DNA of 64,000 nucleotides from Sunxiuqinia indica (GCF_009847015.1 NZ_WVEM01000001.1:372001-436000), one strand, 5' to 3'. Shown: positions 46,368 through 55,557, counted from the first letter of the stretch. The notes: a model not told the origin generated them from the letters alone. Program-made: numbers and translations.

Positions 46368-46464
46368 TAGTTTCGGTACTCATTTTTTTGTCTGGAGCCT
46401 GCAACTAAATTAAATCCGTTGTAACTTGCAGTTTCTCGTCAGAATGTCAATACAGACCCAGAAA

Positions 46465-47265
46465 ATGAAGAAAGTACTTATTAACGCTCTAAAAGTAGTC
46501 TTAGCTCTTTATGTTTTAGTATGTGGGTTTTTATACATTGCCCAAGAGAGATTAATTTTTTTTCCTCAGAAATTAGAGAAGACATATCAATTTCAGTTTC
46601 GTCAGAAATATGAAGAAAAAAATATTGAGACTGCAGATGGAACGATCTTAAATGGCCTGTTGTTTAAAGCGGATAGTACGAAAGGACTGATTTTTTATCT
46701 ACACGGAAATGCAGGTTCTTTAAAGTCATGGGGTGGTGTTGCAAAAACGTATACCGATTTAAATTATGACATTTTTATCATTGATTATCGTGGATACGGT
46801 AAAAGTGAAGGAAAGATAAACGGACAAGAACAACTTTTTGAGGATGTACAGGAAGTTTACAGTGAACTTACAAAGCAATATACTGAAGACAAAATAATTG
46901 TGTTAGGATATTCGATTGGAACAGGTCTTGCATCCAAGATTGCTTCGACAAACAATCCCAGACTTTTAATTTTACAAGCTCCTTATTATAGCCTGACAGA
47001 TCTGATGAAGCATACTTATCCGATTATTCCCGGGTTTCTTTTAAAATATAAGCTTGAAACCAACAAATATTTAAAAGATTGTCAAATGCCTGTTGTTATT
47101 TTTCATGGAAATCAAGACCGGGTTATTTATTATGGCTCTTCACTGAAACTTAAACAAGAATTTAAGGAATCAGACACTTTAATTACATTAAACGGGCAGG
47201 GGCATAATGGCATGACAGATAATGAAATATATAAGTCAGAAATAAGAAGAATATTGTCTCGTTAG
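46465..47265 (+). CDS. membrane-anchored alpha/beta hydrolase
   Basis: The product from the ATG at 46465 has 266 residues with an N-terminal membrane anchor (VLINALKVVLALYVLVCGFL) and an alpha/beta-hydrolase domain. The oxyanion segment is YLHGNAGSLKSWG, the nucleophile elbow is LGYSIGTGLA (GxSxG), the acid is probably in FHGNQDRVI, and the histidine is in GQGHNGM. It resembles the YqiK/BEM46-like family of serine hydrolases attached to the inner membrane. The substrate is unknown. An in-frame ATG at 46444 is an alternative start. Confidence 0.82.
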   Translation: MKKVLINALKVVLALYVLVCGFLYIAQERLIFFPQKLEKTYQFQFRQKYEEKNIETADGTILNGLLFKADSTKGLIFYLHGNAGSLKSWGGVAKTYTDLNYDIFIIDYRGYGKSEGKINGQEQLFEDVQEVYSELTKQYTEDKIIVLGYSIGTGLASKIASTNNPRLLILQAPYYSLTDLMKHTYPIIPGFLLKYKLETNKYLKDCQMPVVIFHGNQDRVIYYGSSLKLKQEFKESDTLITLNGQGHNGMTDNEIYKSEIRRILSR

Positions 47266-47473
47266 TAAATAACGAACGGACAAAAGAACGATAGGCATGC
47301 GGGGTTAACAAATTGTCTTACAATATCTGTTTGCCGTTTATGAAGCATGCAATACTCAAACAATTAATCTGCCCGGGTGTTGGATAAGAAGCAATAACAT
47401 CGGAAGAAATTCAGATGAAAAGTGTGGGGAAACCGGAAAAATTCTCCAGATTCAAATAACCTTAAAAGAAAAA

Positions 47474-48535
47474 ATGATGCCTTTTGTTGAAACCGTATCC
47501 AAAATAGATTTCCCCCATAAAGTTGATCAGCAAAAAGTGAAAGGATATGCAAAAGAGTTTTTCTTGCCTCACTTCCCTCAGGCTGAACGTTTGATGAGTG
47601 TTTTCGATAATACAGAGATCAAGTTCCGAAATTTTTGCAAACCCTTAGAAACCTATGTGTCACACAATACTTTTCAGAAAAGGAACACGGAATTTGTTCG
47701 TTGTGCATTGGAATATTCGATCCAGGCTATTGAAGAATGCCTGACAAAAGCACAGCTAAAGAAAGAAGAGCTTACCGATATCATTTTCGTTTCTTCTACC
47801 GGACTTGCCACTCCAAGTATCGATGCATTAATCGTTAATCAGTTAAGGCTCAATCCTCACATCAACCGCATGTCTGTTTTCGGATTAGGTTGTGCCGGAG
47901 GAGTATCAGGGATGGCTAAAGCAAGTGCTCTGGCAACGGCAAATCCTGATGCCAGCGTGCTGCTTGTTGCGGTTGAGTTGTGCTCTTTAACTTTTCTGAG
48001 CACTGACTTCAGTAAAAGTAATTTTGTGGCGTCGAGCCTTTTTTCTGACGGGATTGCGGCTTGCATCATAAAAGGCGACAATCATAAAACGGAGCAGCAG
48101 ATTAAATTCGTCGGATCAGGAAGTAAATTGTATTACGATTCGTTGGATGTGATGGGCTGGGAATTCCTGGACTCTGGGTTCAAGGTTCTTTTTTCTTCTG
48201 ATATTCCGACCATCATCCACCAAAATGTAAAAGAAGATGTATCGGCTTTTTTAGCAAAATATGACCTGGAATTGAGTGATATCAAGAATTTCATTTTTCA
48301 TCCGGGGGGTAAAAAAGTGTTGACCGCATATAAAGAAGCATTAGCTGTAGAAGGCGATTTTCTGAAAAATACCCGCGAAACAATGAACGATTGTGGCAAT
48401 ATGTCGAGCACGACCGTTTTGTATGTCCTGGATAAATTTATTAACGATGGTTTTAAAGACGGCTATGGGCTCATGCTGGCATTGGGGCCGGGTTTCTCAA
48501 GCGAAATGGTATTGTTTGAAATGAATAATCCTTAA
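47474..48535 (+). CDS. type III polyketide synthase
   Basis: The 353-residue protein is a chalcone/stilbene-synthase-superfamily enzyme. The catalytic triad is visible as Cys140 (FGLGCAGGVSG), His276 (FIFHPGGKK) and Asn309 (DCGNMSSTT). Bacterial members extend acyl-CoA or acyl starters with malonyl-CoA to make alkylresorcinols or alkylpyrones. The next gene, 3 bases later, encodes an ICMT-like methyltransferase, the pairing seen in Bacillus BpsA-BpsB and Streptomyces SrsA-SrsB. A methylated alkylpyrone or phenolic lipid is therefore the likely product. Confidence 0.9.
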   Translation: MMPFVETVSKIDFPHKVDQQKVKGYAKEFFLPHFPQAERLMSVFDNTEIKFRNFCKPLETYVSHNTFQKRNTEFVRCALEYSIQAIEECLTKAQLKKEELTDIIFVSSTGLATPSIDALIVNQLRLNPHINRMSVFGLGCAGGVSGMAKASALATANPDASVLLVAVELCSLTFLSTDFSKSNFVASSLFSDGIAACIIKGDNHKTEQQIKFVGSGSKLYYDSLDVMGWEFLDSGFKVLFSSDIPTIIHQNVKEDVSAFLAKYDLELSDIKNFIFHPGGKKVLTAYKEALAVEGDFLKNTRETMNDCGNMSSTTVLYVLDKFINDGFKDGYGLMLALGPGFSSEMVLFEMNNP

Positions 48536-48538
48536 GCC

Positions 48539-49033
48539 ATGGCCTTCGTCCTTTTCATCTCTTTTCTGATCCTGTTGCGCCTGAGTGAGTTACTGATAGC
48601 CAGGAGGAATGAAATCTGGCTTCGGGCAAATGGAGCGGTTGAATACGGTAAAAAGCATTATCCGTTTATTGTGCTGCTTCACCTTGCGTTTATGCTGTCG
48701 TTGGTCATCGAATATCTGCTAAAACCCACAGAAACGCCTGATTACTTCTTGCTAGCTTTATTGCTGGCACTAATAGCGGTTAAAATGCACATCATCTATT
48801 CTCTGGGGAGGTACTGGAATACCAAAATACTTCATATAGCCGGCGTTCCGTTGGTCAGAAAAGGACTTTATAAATATTTTAAACACCCAAACTACTTCAT
48901 TGTAATCAGCGAGATTGCTGTTATTCCTTTGATTTTTCATTTATATGTGACTGCAATTGTTTTTTCGGTGCTGAATGCAATTATGCTGTTCATTAGAATT
49001 AAAGCAGAGAATAAAATATTGAAGCAAGCGTAG
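48539..49033 (+). CDS. isoprenylcysteine carboxyl methyltransferase-like membrane protein
   Basis: The 164-residue protein has about four to five hydrophobic helices and the ICMT-family SAM-binding C-terminus (LYKYFKHPNYFIVISEI, with the HPNY motif, then the RIKAENKIL end). In type III PKS operons such proteins methylate the polyketide hydroxyl group rather than prenylated proteins. It starts 3 bases after the polyketide synthase stop, so translation is coupled. Confidence 0.87.
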   Translation: MAFVLFISFLILLRLSELLIARRNEIWLRANGAVEYGKKHYPFIVLLHLAFMLSLVIEYLLKPTETPDYFLLALLLALIAVKMHIIYSLGRYWNTKILHIAGVPLVRKGLYKYFKHPNYFIVISEIAVIPLIFHLYVTAIVFSVLNAIMLFIRIKAENKILKQA

Positions 49034-49114
49034 TTGCACGATTCCCATTTATTCTCTTTTTCAAGAAGGAATACGCACGATTAGTTTGGGAAGCTGTTGT
49101 TGGTCAGGCTTTAT

Positions 49115-49122
49115 TATTTTTG
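49115..49122 (+). promoter_or_regulatory. -7 element TATTTTTG before the HAD phosphatase gene
   Basis: TATTTTTG matches the -7 consensus and ends 19 bases before the ATG at 49142. It is located inside the upstream extension of the frame, which supports the 49142 start. Confidence 0.55.
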
Positions 49123-49141
49123 CAGCTCAAAAAGAGAGTTT

Positions 49142-49597
49142 ATGAAACTTTTTGTATTCGATTTAGATTATACGCTTTGGAATGCCGGCGATACCTGGTG
49201 CGACTGTACCAACCCACCGTATTATTGGAGCAACGGTAATTTGTTGGATCAGGCAGGGCGCAGGCTGCGTTTGTATGACGATGTGCCTGACATTTTGGAT
49301 AAGCTAAAAGGTAGCGGAAAGATGATTGCCGCTGCATCGAGAACAGAAGCGCCGGATTGGGCAGCGCAACTACTTCAGTTGTTCCGTATTGACCACTATT
49401 TTGATGCACAGGAGATTTACCCCGGAGATAAATTCAAACATCTCTCCCGGATTTTGAAACAAACGAATACGCACAAGAAAGAGGTCGTGTTTTTTGATGA
49501 TGAATATCGCAATGTCAGCGATATCCGGTCCATGGGAATTGAAGCCGTATTTGTTGACGACGGCCTGAACTGGGAACTGGTAAAGCCTTATTTATAA
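49142..49597 (+). CDS. HAD-family phosphatase, magnesium-dependent phosphatase-1 type
   Basis: The 151-residue protein is a HAD phosphatase of the MDP-1 class. Motif I is FVFDLDYTLWN (nucleophile and acid Asp), motif II is AAASRTEAPDW, and motif IV is VVFFDDEYRNVSDI. There is no large cap domain. MDP-1 proteins act on phosphotyrosine and sugar phosphates, so a damage-control role is possible. It is a single gene with its own promoter. Confidence 0.85.
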   Translation: MKLFVFDLDYTLWNAGDTWCDCTNPPYYWSNGNLLDQAGRRLRLYDDVPDILDKLKGSGKMIAAASRTEAPDWAAQLLQLFRIDHYFDAQEIYPGDKFKHLSRILKQTNTHKKEVVFFDDEYRNVSDIRSMGIEAVFVDDGLNWELVKPYL

Positions 49598-49627
49598 ACC
49601 CCAGCCAGACCTCAAAGCCAATGAGAG

Positions 49628-49870
49628 TTATTGATTTAATGACATGCGAAACCACATTGCCGTCTGCATCAAACGGTTGGCTTCTTCTTCAAACTGGCAT
49701 TTCACATGCATCATGTTTACTGATTCCTCAAACTCTTCGACGTCAAACTCGTAGCCAAACTCAGTTAATTGCTGAATCAATTCATTTCCGGGAGTTTTGT
49801 TAACCACTTTTCGAAGCTCCGGATCAACCTGCGATTCGCGGATAAATTTCATTGCGTCATTAATAGCCAT
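49628..49870 (-). CDS. lone Nif11-domain protein
   Basis: The 80-residue protein reads AINDAMKFIRESQVDPELRK at its start and ELIQQLTEFGYEFDVEEFEE in the middle, a close fit to the Nif11 domain found in RiPP leader peptides and in nif clusters. Its C-terminus (MHVKCQFEEEANRLMQTAMW) has no Gly-Gly leader cleavage site and no Ser/Thr/Cys-rich core. No modification enzyme or transporter is adjacent. It is probably a stand-alone regulatory or structural Nif11 protein, not a RiPP precursor. Confidence 0.72.
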   Translation of the reverse strand: MAINDAMKFIRESQVDPELRKVVNKTPGNELIQQLTEFGYEFDVEEFEESVNMMHVKCQFEEEANRLMQTAMWFRMSLNQ

Positions 49871-50055
49871 GGTGTTTTCGTTTTTTGTTTCTTAAAAATC
49901 CAATATTTCCACGAAATATAAAATCATTTTCTGCCTGAAAGGTGAAAATTTATTCAAACTTTAATGTTTGCCCCTTGATGAATGAAGATTACCATGGCCA
50001 CAAACCAGTCAAAATTGGATAAAACCATTATCTTCGTTAGCCAAAATTTCAGGAC

Positions 50056-52185
50056 ATGAATGCACAACTCATACAGCGGATTGCTGATCAATTTCAAATT
50101 CGGCTTAATCAAGTAGAAAACACCATCAAATTATTGGATGAAGGGGCAACTGTGCCTTTTATTTCGCGCTACCGGAAAGAGATGACGGGAAGTTTGGATG
50201 AAGTGCAGATTGGTGATATTAAAGACGAGAAAGCTCGGCTGGAAGAGCTGATCAAACGTAAAGAGACGATTCTGAAAACGATTGATGAGCAGGATTTGCT
50301 GACCCCGGAATTGAAGGATCGGATTGACAATTGCTTTGATGCAACCGAGTTGGAAGATATTTACCTGCCCTACAAACCCAAGCGGAAAACGAAGGCTTCG
50401 GTGGCTCGCGAAAAAGGGTTGGAACCACTGGCAAAAATCATCATGAAACAACAGGAGCGGGACATTGAGAGTCGGGCAAATGCTTTTGTTAATGATGAAG
50501 TTGATTCGGCAGACGATGCGCTGGCCGGTGCCCGCGATATTATTGCCGAGTGGGTGAATGAAAATGAAAAGGCCCGGAATATGGTGCGCCGGGCTTTCGA
50601 ATTGGGGGCAACAATCAGGAGCAAACTGGTTAAAGGCAAAGAGCTTGAAGGTGAAAAATACCGTGATTATTTTGATTGGGAAGAACCACTGAGAAGATGT
50701 CCTTCGCACCGGCTGCTCGCTATGCGAAGAGGCGAACACGAGGGCTTTTTACGCATTTCGATTGCTCCAAATGAAGAGGAGCTATTAGAGCGTTTGAACC
50801 GTTTTTTTGTGCGGTCGCAAAATGACTGTGGAGAGCAAATTCAGCTCGCTGTAAAAGATAGCTACAAGCGCTTGCTATCATCAGCCATTGAAACCGAATT
50901 TGCACAAGCCTCCAGGCTGAAAGCCGATCAGGACGCTATTCAGGTGTTTGCAGAAAACTTACGCCAATTGCTGTTGGCTGCACCGCTTGGCCAAAAACGG
51001 GTATTGGCCGTCGATCCGGGATATCGTACCGGTTGTAAAGTGGTGTGCCTGGATGAACAGGGAAACCTGTTGCACAACGAAACCATCTATCCGCATAAAC
51101 CGCAGGAGCAAACCAAGCAAGCAGCCCGTAAAATTACTTCGCTGGTGGGTGCTTACCAAATAGAGGCGGTTGCCATCGGCAATGGAACGGCTAGTCGCGA
51201 GACCGAGCACTTCATTAAAAAGCTGCGTTATGATCGCGATATCAAAGTATTTGTTGTTTCCGAAGATGGAGCATCGGTTTATTCTGCTTCAAAAGTTGCT
51301 CGCGAAGAGTTTCCGAGTTACGATGTCACCGTGCGCGGGTCGGTTTCTATTGGCCGTCGTTTAATGGATCCGCTGGCCGAACTGGTTAAGATTGACCCGA
51401 AGTCGATTGGAGTGGGGCAGTACCAGCATGATGTTGATCAGAAGTTACTCAAAAATAGTTTGGATGCGGTTGTTGAATCGGCCGTTAACTCGGTTGGGGT
51501 AAATGTCAATACAGCGTCCAAACATTTACTGACCTATATTTCGGGCCTGGGACCGCAATTGGCGCAGAACGTAGTTGATTACCGGAAAGAAAATGGTGCG
51601 TTCAATTCCCGAAAAGAGTTGATGAAAGTTCCACGAATGGGAGCAAAAGCATTTGAACAAGCTGCCGGTTTTCTGCGTATTTCTGATGCAAAAAACCCGC
51701 TGGATAACACCGCTGTACACCCCGAATCATACCACGTAGTTAAGCAAATGGCTAAAGATTTGAACTGTTCGGTAGCCGAATTAATAACAACCGAAGAGAA
51801 GCAAAAAGAGATTGTGCTTGAAAAATATATTTCAGAATCGGTTGGTTTACCTACTTTGAAAGATATTCAGAAAGAACTGGCTAAGCCGGGACGTGATCCT
51901 CGTAAAAATATCAAAGTGTTCGAATTTGCCCCGGGGATTTATAAAATGGAAGACCTGCAGGAGGGCATGGTGCTTCCCGGAATTGTGACCAATATTACCA
52001 AGTTTGGGGCTTTTGTTGATGTGGGCGTTAAACAAGACGGATTGGTTCATATTTCGCAATTAGCCAATCGTTTTGTGAGCGACCCCAATGAGGTTGTTAA
52101 ACTACACGAGCATGTTAAGGTGAAGGTAACAGAGGTTGATATCGCTCGCAAACGAATTCAGTTGAGCTTGAAAGATGTTGAGTAG
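50056..52185 (+). CDS. tex: Tex-family RNA-binding transcription accessory protein
   Basis: The 709-residue protein has the full Tex architecture. This comprises an N-terminal helix-rich region (FQIRLNQVENTIKLLDEGAT, FISRYRKEMTGSLDE), a YqgF-like RNase H fold (VLAVDPGYRTGCKVVCLDEQ, about 320-450), a helix-hairpin-helix pair (YISGLGPQLAQNVV and MKVPRMGAKAFEQAAG) and a C-terminal S1 domain (VTNITKFGAFVDVGVKQDGL, about 635-707). Tex binds nucleic acid and affects transcription and gene expression. It is monocistronic here. Confidence 0.95.
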   Translation: MNAQLIQRIADQFQIRLNQVENTIKLLDEGATVPFISRYRKEMTGSLDEVQIGDIKDEKARLEELIKRKETILKTIDEQDLLTPELKDRIDNCFDATELEDIYLPYKPKRKTKASVAREKGLEPLAKIIMKQQERDIESRANAFVNDEVDSADDALAGARDIIAEWVNENEKARNMVRRAFELGATIRSKLVKGKELEGEKYRDYFDWEEPLRRCPSHRLLAMRRGEHEGFLRISIAPNEEELLERLNRFFVRSQNDCGEQIQLAVKDSYKRLLSSAIETEFAQASRLKADQDAIQVFAENLRQLLLAAPLGQKRVLAVDPGYRTGCKVVCLDEQGNLLHNETIYPHKPQEQTKQAARKITSLVGAYQIEAVAIGNGTASRETEHFIKKLRYDRDIKVFVVSEDGASVYSASKVAREEFPSYDVTVRGSVSIGRRLMDPLAELVKIDPKSIGVGQYQHDVDQKLLKNSLDAVVESAVNSVGVNVNTASKHLLTYISGLGPQLAQNVVDYRKENGAFNSRKELMKVPRMGAKAFEQAAGFLRISDAKNPLDNTAVHPESYHVVKQMAKDLNCSVAELITTEEKQKEIVLEKYISESVGLPTLKDIQKELAKPGRDPRKNIKVFEFAPGIYKMEDLQEGMVLPGIVTNITKFGAFVDVGVKQDGLVHISQLANRFVSDPNEVVKLHEHVKVKVTEVDIARKRIQLSLKDVE

Positions 52186-52781
52186 GCTGAAGTGGGATTC
52201 GTTTAACCGGAAAACGAATACAGGTTTTGTCGTACTTTTCTCAATCTTCTTTATTTAGAGGCGTTTCAGCGTTCTTTTTGTTTGGCGCCGAAGCCTGATA
52301 CCATCGTGCCGAAGCCTCATTTCATAAGGAATAAGCTTGCTGCCATTGTGCCGAAAGACAATTCCATTGTGCTGAAGAGCAATTCCATTCAGGATAATAG
52401 ATATTCTCTATGGAATTGGGACTATCCCATAGGGGATTACTATGATTCCAAAGAGAATGGTCTTGCTGACCTTTGGAATGGTCTTGCTGACCTGTGTCAG
52501 AAAGCCTCTGCGCTATGGAATAAGAGCAATTTCTAACGATTCAATATTAGTGGTGAAGACCAGGATAAAAACAATATCCGGAATTTGTTTCCGGGCTTGT
52601 ATTTTAATCGGAGTACGTGGCAGGCAGATTCTAAAGCGAGTCCGGAATGACCGCGTGACAGTGCATAACCATTCGGGGCCCCGGCTTTGAAGTAGTTGAA
52701 ACAGCTGATAAGAACTGCTCCATCAAAAAACAAGTAAAGGGAACCGCAGAGGCACGAAAACGGAGAATCGTTACGTCAACA
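52186..52781. other. 596-base region between tex and pspC
   Basis: This stretch holds the 21-nt-period repeat (52287-52395), a short direct repeat near 52460-52495, and otherwise low-coding sequence with several short overlapping frames on both strands. None has a credible start plus a recognisable product. The region from 52540 to 52780 gives no recognisable feature. Confidence 0.6.
52287..52395. repeat. 21-nt periodic repeat encoding a 7-residue motif
   Basis: GCCGAAGCCT at 52287 and 52308, GCCGAAAGAC at 52350 and GCTGAAGAGC at 52371 are spaced by 21 or 42 bases. Read in one plus-strand frame they encode VPKPHFI, VPKDNSI and VLKSNSI-type heptads. The reading frame has no ATG (only a TTG at 52282). 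It is followed by a second 7-residue doublet, NGLADLWNGLADLC. It could be a decayed small gene or a DNA repeat. Confidence 0.65.
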
Positions 52782-52991
52782 TCAGACTCTTTCTTCGGGA
52801 ATAACGGCCCAGCAAATAAGATAGATAAGAAGCCCCGGAAAACCAGCACTAACAACAGATAGTACCACATAAATAACCCTCAAAAGAGTGGTGTCCATGT
52901 TGAAGTACTCAGCAAATCCGGCAATAATTCCCGCAATCATCTTATTGGATGACCTCGTTAATCGCTTTTTTGTAGATGGCAAATTTTCCAT
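52782..52991 (-). CDS. PspC-domain membrane protein
   Basis: The 69-residue protein is a single PspC domain: a short basic N-terminus (KKRLTRSSNKMIAGIIAGFA), then EYFNMDTTLLRVIYVVLSVV and a membrane helix ending LICWAVIPEE. Short PspC proteins are common inner-membrane envelope-stress proteins. Its ATG overlaps the stop of the upstream gene (TAATG), so translation is probably coupled. Confidence 0.88.
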   Translation of the reverse strand: MENLPSTKKRLTRSSNKMIAGIIAGFAEYFNMDTTLLRVIYVVLSVVSAGFPGLLIYLICWAVIPEERV

Positions 52992-53245
52992 TAGTCGTTC
53001 TCTTCGTCGTCAAACAAATTTTCCTGATTTTCAAATTCAGCTTCCAGGTATTCTTCAGCATCTTCTAATAGTTGCTTAATTAACGCCTCAGAATCTGGTT
53101 TGTCGCTGTACCAGTGAACAACCTGGTTCGACCAGAAATCTTCAATATCGCTTTCAACAATAAATTTTGGTTCTTCATTGTGAACGACAAAAATGGTGTC
53201 CGGTGTTTCTTGAGAATTGTCGGCAAGTAAGAATTTTGGTAACAT
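52991..53245 (-). CDS. small acidic hypothetical protein upstream of pspC
   Basis: The 84-residue protein is strongly acidic, with a C-terminal half rich in Glu and Asp (LLEDAEEYLEAEFENQENLF), and it lacks a signal or membrane helix. I do not recognise a family. It shares a one-base stop/start overlap with pspC, so the two are almost certainly an operon. The protein may regulate or bind the PspC product. That function is inference. Confidence 0.65.
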   Translation of the reverse strand: MLPKFLLADNSQETPDTIFVVHNEEPKFIVESDIEDFWSNQVVHWYSDKPDSEALIKQLLEDAEEYLEAEFENQENLFDDEEND

Positions 53246-53450
53246 AGCTTTTCCTGTTAAATTGTTTCATGACAAATTTATGGAAAAAACTGATTTAAAT
53301 GCTGAATCCCAATAGTATTTGCAATTAAATTATTTGAAAGGAATTCTGGCATTCTGCTGTCAGTTTGAAAAATATACTGCAATTCTGCTTTTTAATTTTA
53401 ACAAAAGGATTTGAAGTGCTATTTTAGCTTGCTCATAATAAACAGCTAAA

Positions 53451-55127
53451 ATGAATAAACTAAACGAGATTCTAACTCAGATTGATGGGTATATTGGGGG
53501 TAGTCAATGGTTTGTGTTTTTATTATTAGGCACAGGACTCTTTTTTACCATTTATTTACGGTTTCCACAATTTAGGTATTTAAAACCTGCTTTACGCATT
53601 GTTCGCGGAAAATTTGATCGCGAAGGAGATGTTGGCGACACTTCCCACTTTCAGGCGCTGATGACTGCTTTGTCGGGAACGGTTGGAACGGGCAATATTG
53701 CCGGTGTAGCTTTGGCGATTCACCTTGGTGGGCCTGCTGCTCTTTTCTGGATGTGGGTAACGGCCTTGCTCGGAATGACGCTTAAGTTTGTAGAAGTCAG
53801 TATTTCGCACAAATACAGAGAGAAAGCCGAAGATGGCACAATTGCCGGCGGCCCGATGTATTATATGAAAAACCGCTTAAATATGAAGTGGTTGGCTGTC
53901 ATTTTTGCGGTTGCTACCATCTTTTCATCGTTCGGAACAGGAAACCTGCCTCAGATAAATTCAATTTCAAATTCTATTTTCGCTACGTTTGGAATTAACA
54001 AGATACTTACCGGAGCTGTTTTATCTATTTTGCTGGGCTTTGTAATTATTGGCGGCATAAAACGAATTGCAAAAGTAACATCCCGTTTGGTGCCTTTAAT
54101 GGCCATCATTTATTTTCTGGGTGCCATGGCTGTTATTCTTTTCAACTACGAAAACATTATCCCTTCATTTGTTTCAATCTTTAGCGATTTGTTTACAGGT
54201 ACGTCTGCCGCCGGAGGATTTTTGGGTGCAGGTTTCTCGTTTGCATTTAATCGCGGAGTAAATCGAGGCTTATTTTCCAATGAAGCAGGGCAGGGGTCGG
54301 CACCTATTGCTCATGCTACAGCACGTGCTCACGAACCGATTTCCGAAGGACTCGTTGCTTTGTTGGGACCTTTTATTGATACCATTATTATTTGCACACT
54401 GACCGGCTTGGTCATTCTTTCGTCAGGCGTTTGGAGCAAGAAAATCGATAATCAATTTCAGAATGCCGATATTCAGATATTAGCTGGTCAGTACAATGAA
54501 CATGACACAGCCGATCGTGAAAAACTGGCTGACTTTCTTCAGGAGAAAGCTGACCTGCCATTGTATTCAGGAAGTATTGAGGTAACTGATGGTGTTATTC
54601 AAAGCGATGTTACCGTTTTGCATTCCCGTTCGGTTGCCGATGATGTTCTGGTGTCAAAGGATGGTAGTCAGTTTACAGGAACTGTTGCGGTTGTTAACGG
54701 AAATATTGCGAACGCTGAAGAGGTTGTGCTCAACGGGAAATCACTTATTCACAGTGCGCCACTAACCACTGAAGCTTTTACTAAAAGTTGGTTCGGATCG
54801 TATGGACGTTATATCGTGTCCATTGGACTATTGCTTTTTGCTTTTTCTACGGCAATTTCCTGGTCATATTACGGAGACCGGGCCGTCAACTTTCTGTTTG
54901 GAATGAAAGGCGAAATTTATTTTCGAATCATCTATGTTATTGGGTTTTTCTTCGCTTCGTTTACTGATACCACACTTATTTGGACAATCTCAGGGATCAC
55001 GATTGTTATTATGACTGTTCCTAACCTGATCGGAATTTTGCTGTTGCGCAAAGAGATGAAGTCTGAAGTAAAAAGCTTCTGGAAAGAGTATGCTGAATTT
55101 TTTAATGAAGATAAGAAGTATTCTTGA
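53451..55127 (+). CDS. alanine/glycine:cation symporter (AgcS) with large insert
   Basis: This 558-residue AgcS-family symporter has about 11 helices. Family motifs include [20 protein letters not shown] (near 78) and [16 protein letters not shown] (near 280). A hydrophilic insert of about 110 residues (roughly 330-438) lies between the helix ending VWSKKI and the C-terminal bundle starting [11 protein letters not shown]. The insert has repeated Val/Asp-rich strand-like sequence ([18 protein letters not shown]). Typical bacterial members lack it and have about 450-480 residues. Transport of alanine or glycine with sodium is likely. Confidence 0.88.
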   Translation: MNKLNEILTQIDGYIGGSQWFVFLLLGTGLFFTIYLRFPQFRYLKPALRIVRGKFDREGDVGDTSHFQALMTALSGTVGTGNIAGVALAIHLGGPAALFWMWVTALLGMTLKFVEVSISHKYREKAEDGTIAGGPMYYMKNRLNMKWLAVIFAVATIFSSFGTGNLPQINSISNSIFATFGINKILTGAVLSILLGFVIIGGIKRIAKVTSRLVPLMAIIYFLGAMAVILFNYENIIPSFVSIFSDLFTGTSAAGGFLGAGFSFAFNRGVNRGLFSNEAGQGSAPIAHATARAHEPISEGLVALLGPFIDTIIICTLTGLVILSSGVWSKKIDNQFQNADIQILAGQYNEHDTADREKLADFLQEKADLPLYSGSIEVTDGVIQSDVTVLHSRSVADDVLVSKDGSQFTGTVAVVNGNIANAEEVVLNGKSLIHSAPLTTEAFTKSWFGSYGRYIVSIGLLLFAFSTAISWSYYGDRAVNFLFGMKGEIYFRIIYVIGFFFASFTDTTLIWTISGITIVIMTVPNLIGILLLRKEMKSEVKSFWKEYAEFFNEDKKYS

Positions 55128-55139
55128 TTAAAACTTATT

Positions 55140-55147
55140 TATATTTG
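55140..55147 (+). promoter_or_regulatory. -7 element TATATTTG before the response regulator gene
   Basis: TATATTTG matches TAnnTTTG and ends 18 bases before the ATG at 55166. It suggests that the regulator has its own promoter in the 38-base gap after the symporter. Confidence 0.5.
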
Positions 55148-55165
55148 TTACTGTTTAAATGAAAT

Positions 55166-55555
55166 ATGGAAACTGACCTTAAAAAAATATCACTCCTGGT
55201 TGTTGATGACAGTTCAATTAATCAACGGGTTGTCGCGATGTCATTACGAAATACCATCGAAGATATTGATGTTGCAAGTGATGGATTGGAAGCATTCAAA
55301 AAATATTGTGCAAAGCAATACGATGTCATCATAATGGATGGCCGTATGCCGGTAATGGATGGATATGAATCAACCCGAAAGATCAGACAATTTGAACTTG
55401 AAAAAGGTATTGACAAGAAATCTACAATCATTGCTTTAACAGGGAGTGATACTGATGAAGAATCACAAAATTGTTTGAATTCAGGAATGAACGCTTCACT
55501 ATTGAAACCTTTTCGGTTGACCCAATTTTTGGATATTCTGAAAGAATTTAGTTGA
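55166..55555 (+). CDS. single-domain response regulator
   Basis: This 129-residue receiver domain has an acidic pocket at Asp14/Asp15 (VVDDS), a phosphorylation site at Asp58 (IIMDGRMPVMDGYES) and the switch lysine in LLKPF near the C-terminus. The MDGRMPVMDG sequence is typical of receivers that take part in hybrid-kinase phosphorelays. No kinase is adjacent. It lies between the symporter and mutS2, so its partner is unknown. Confidence 0.9.
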   Translation: METDLKKISLLVVDDSSINQRVVAMSLRNTIEDIDVASDGLEAFKKYCAKQYDVIIMDGRMPVMDGYESTRKIRQFELEKGIDKKSTIIALTGSDTDEESQNCLNSGMNASLLKPFRLTQFLDILKEFS

Positions 55556-55557
55556 TC

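Noticed and set aside
49628-49870. RiPP precursor with cleavable leader
   Set aside because: There is no double-glycine site, no core-like C-terminus and no maturation or export gene nearby.
52631-52870. 79-residue minus-strand frame overlapping pspC
   Set aside because: It overlaps the strongly supported PspC gene out of frame and has no recognisable domain.
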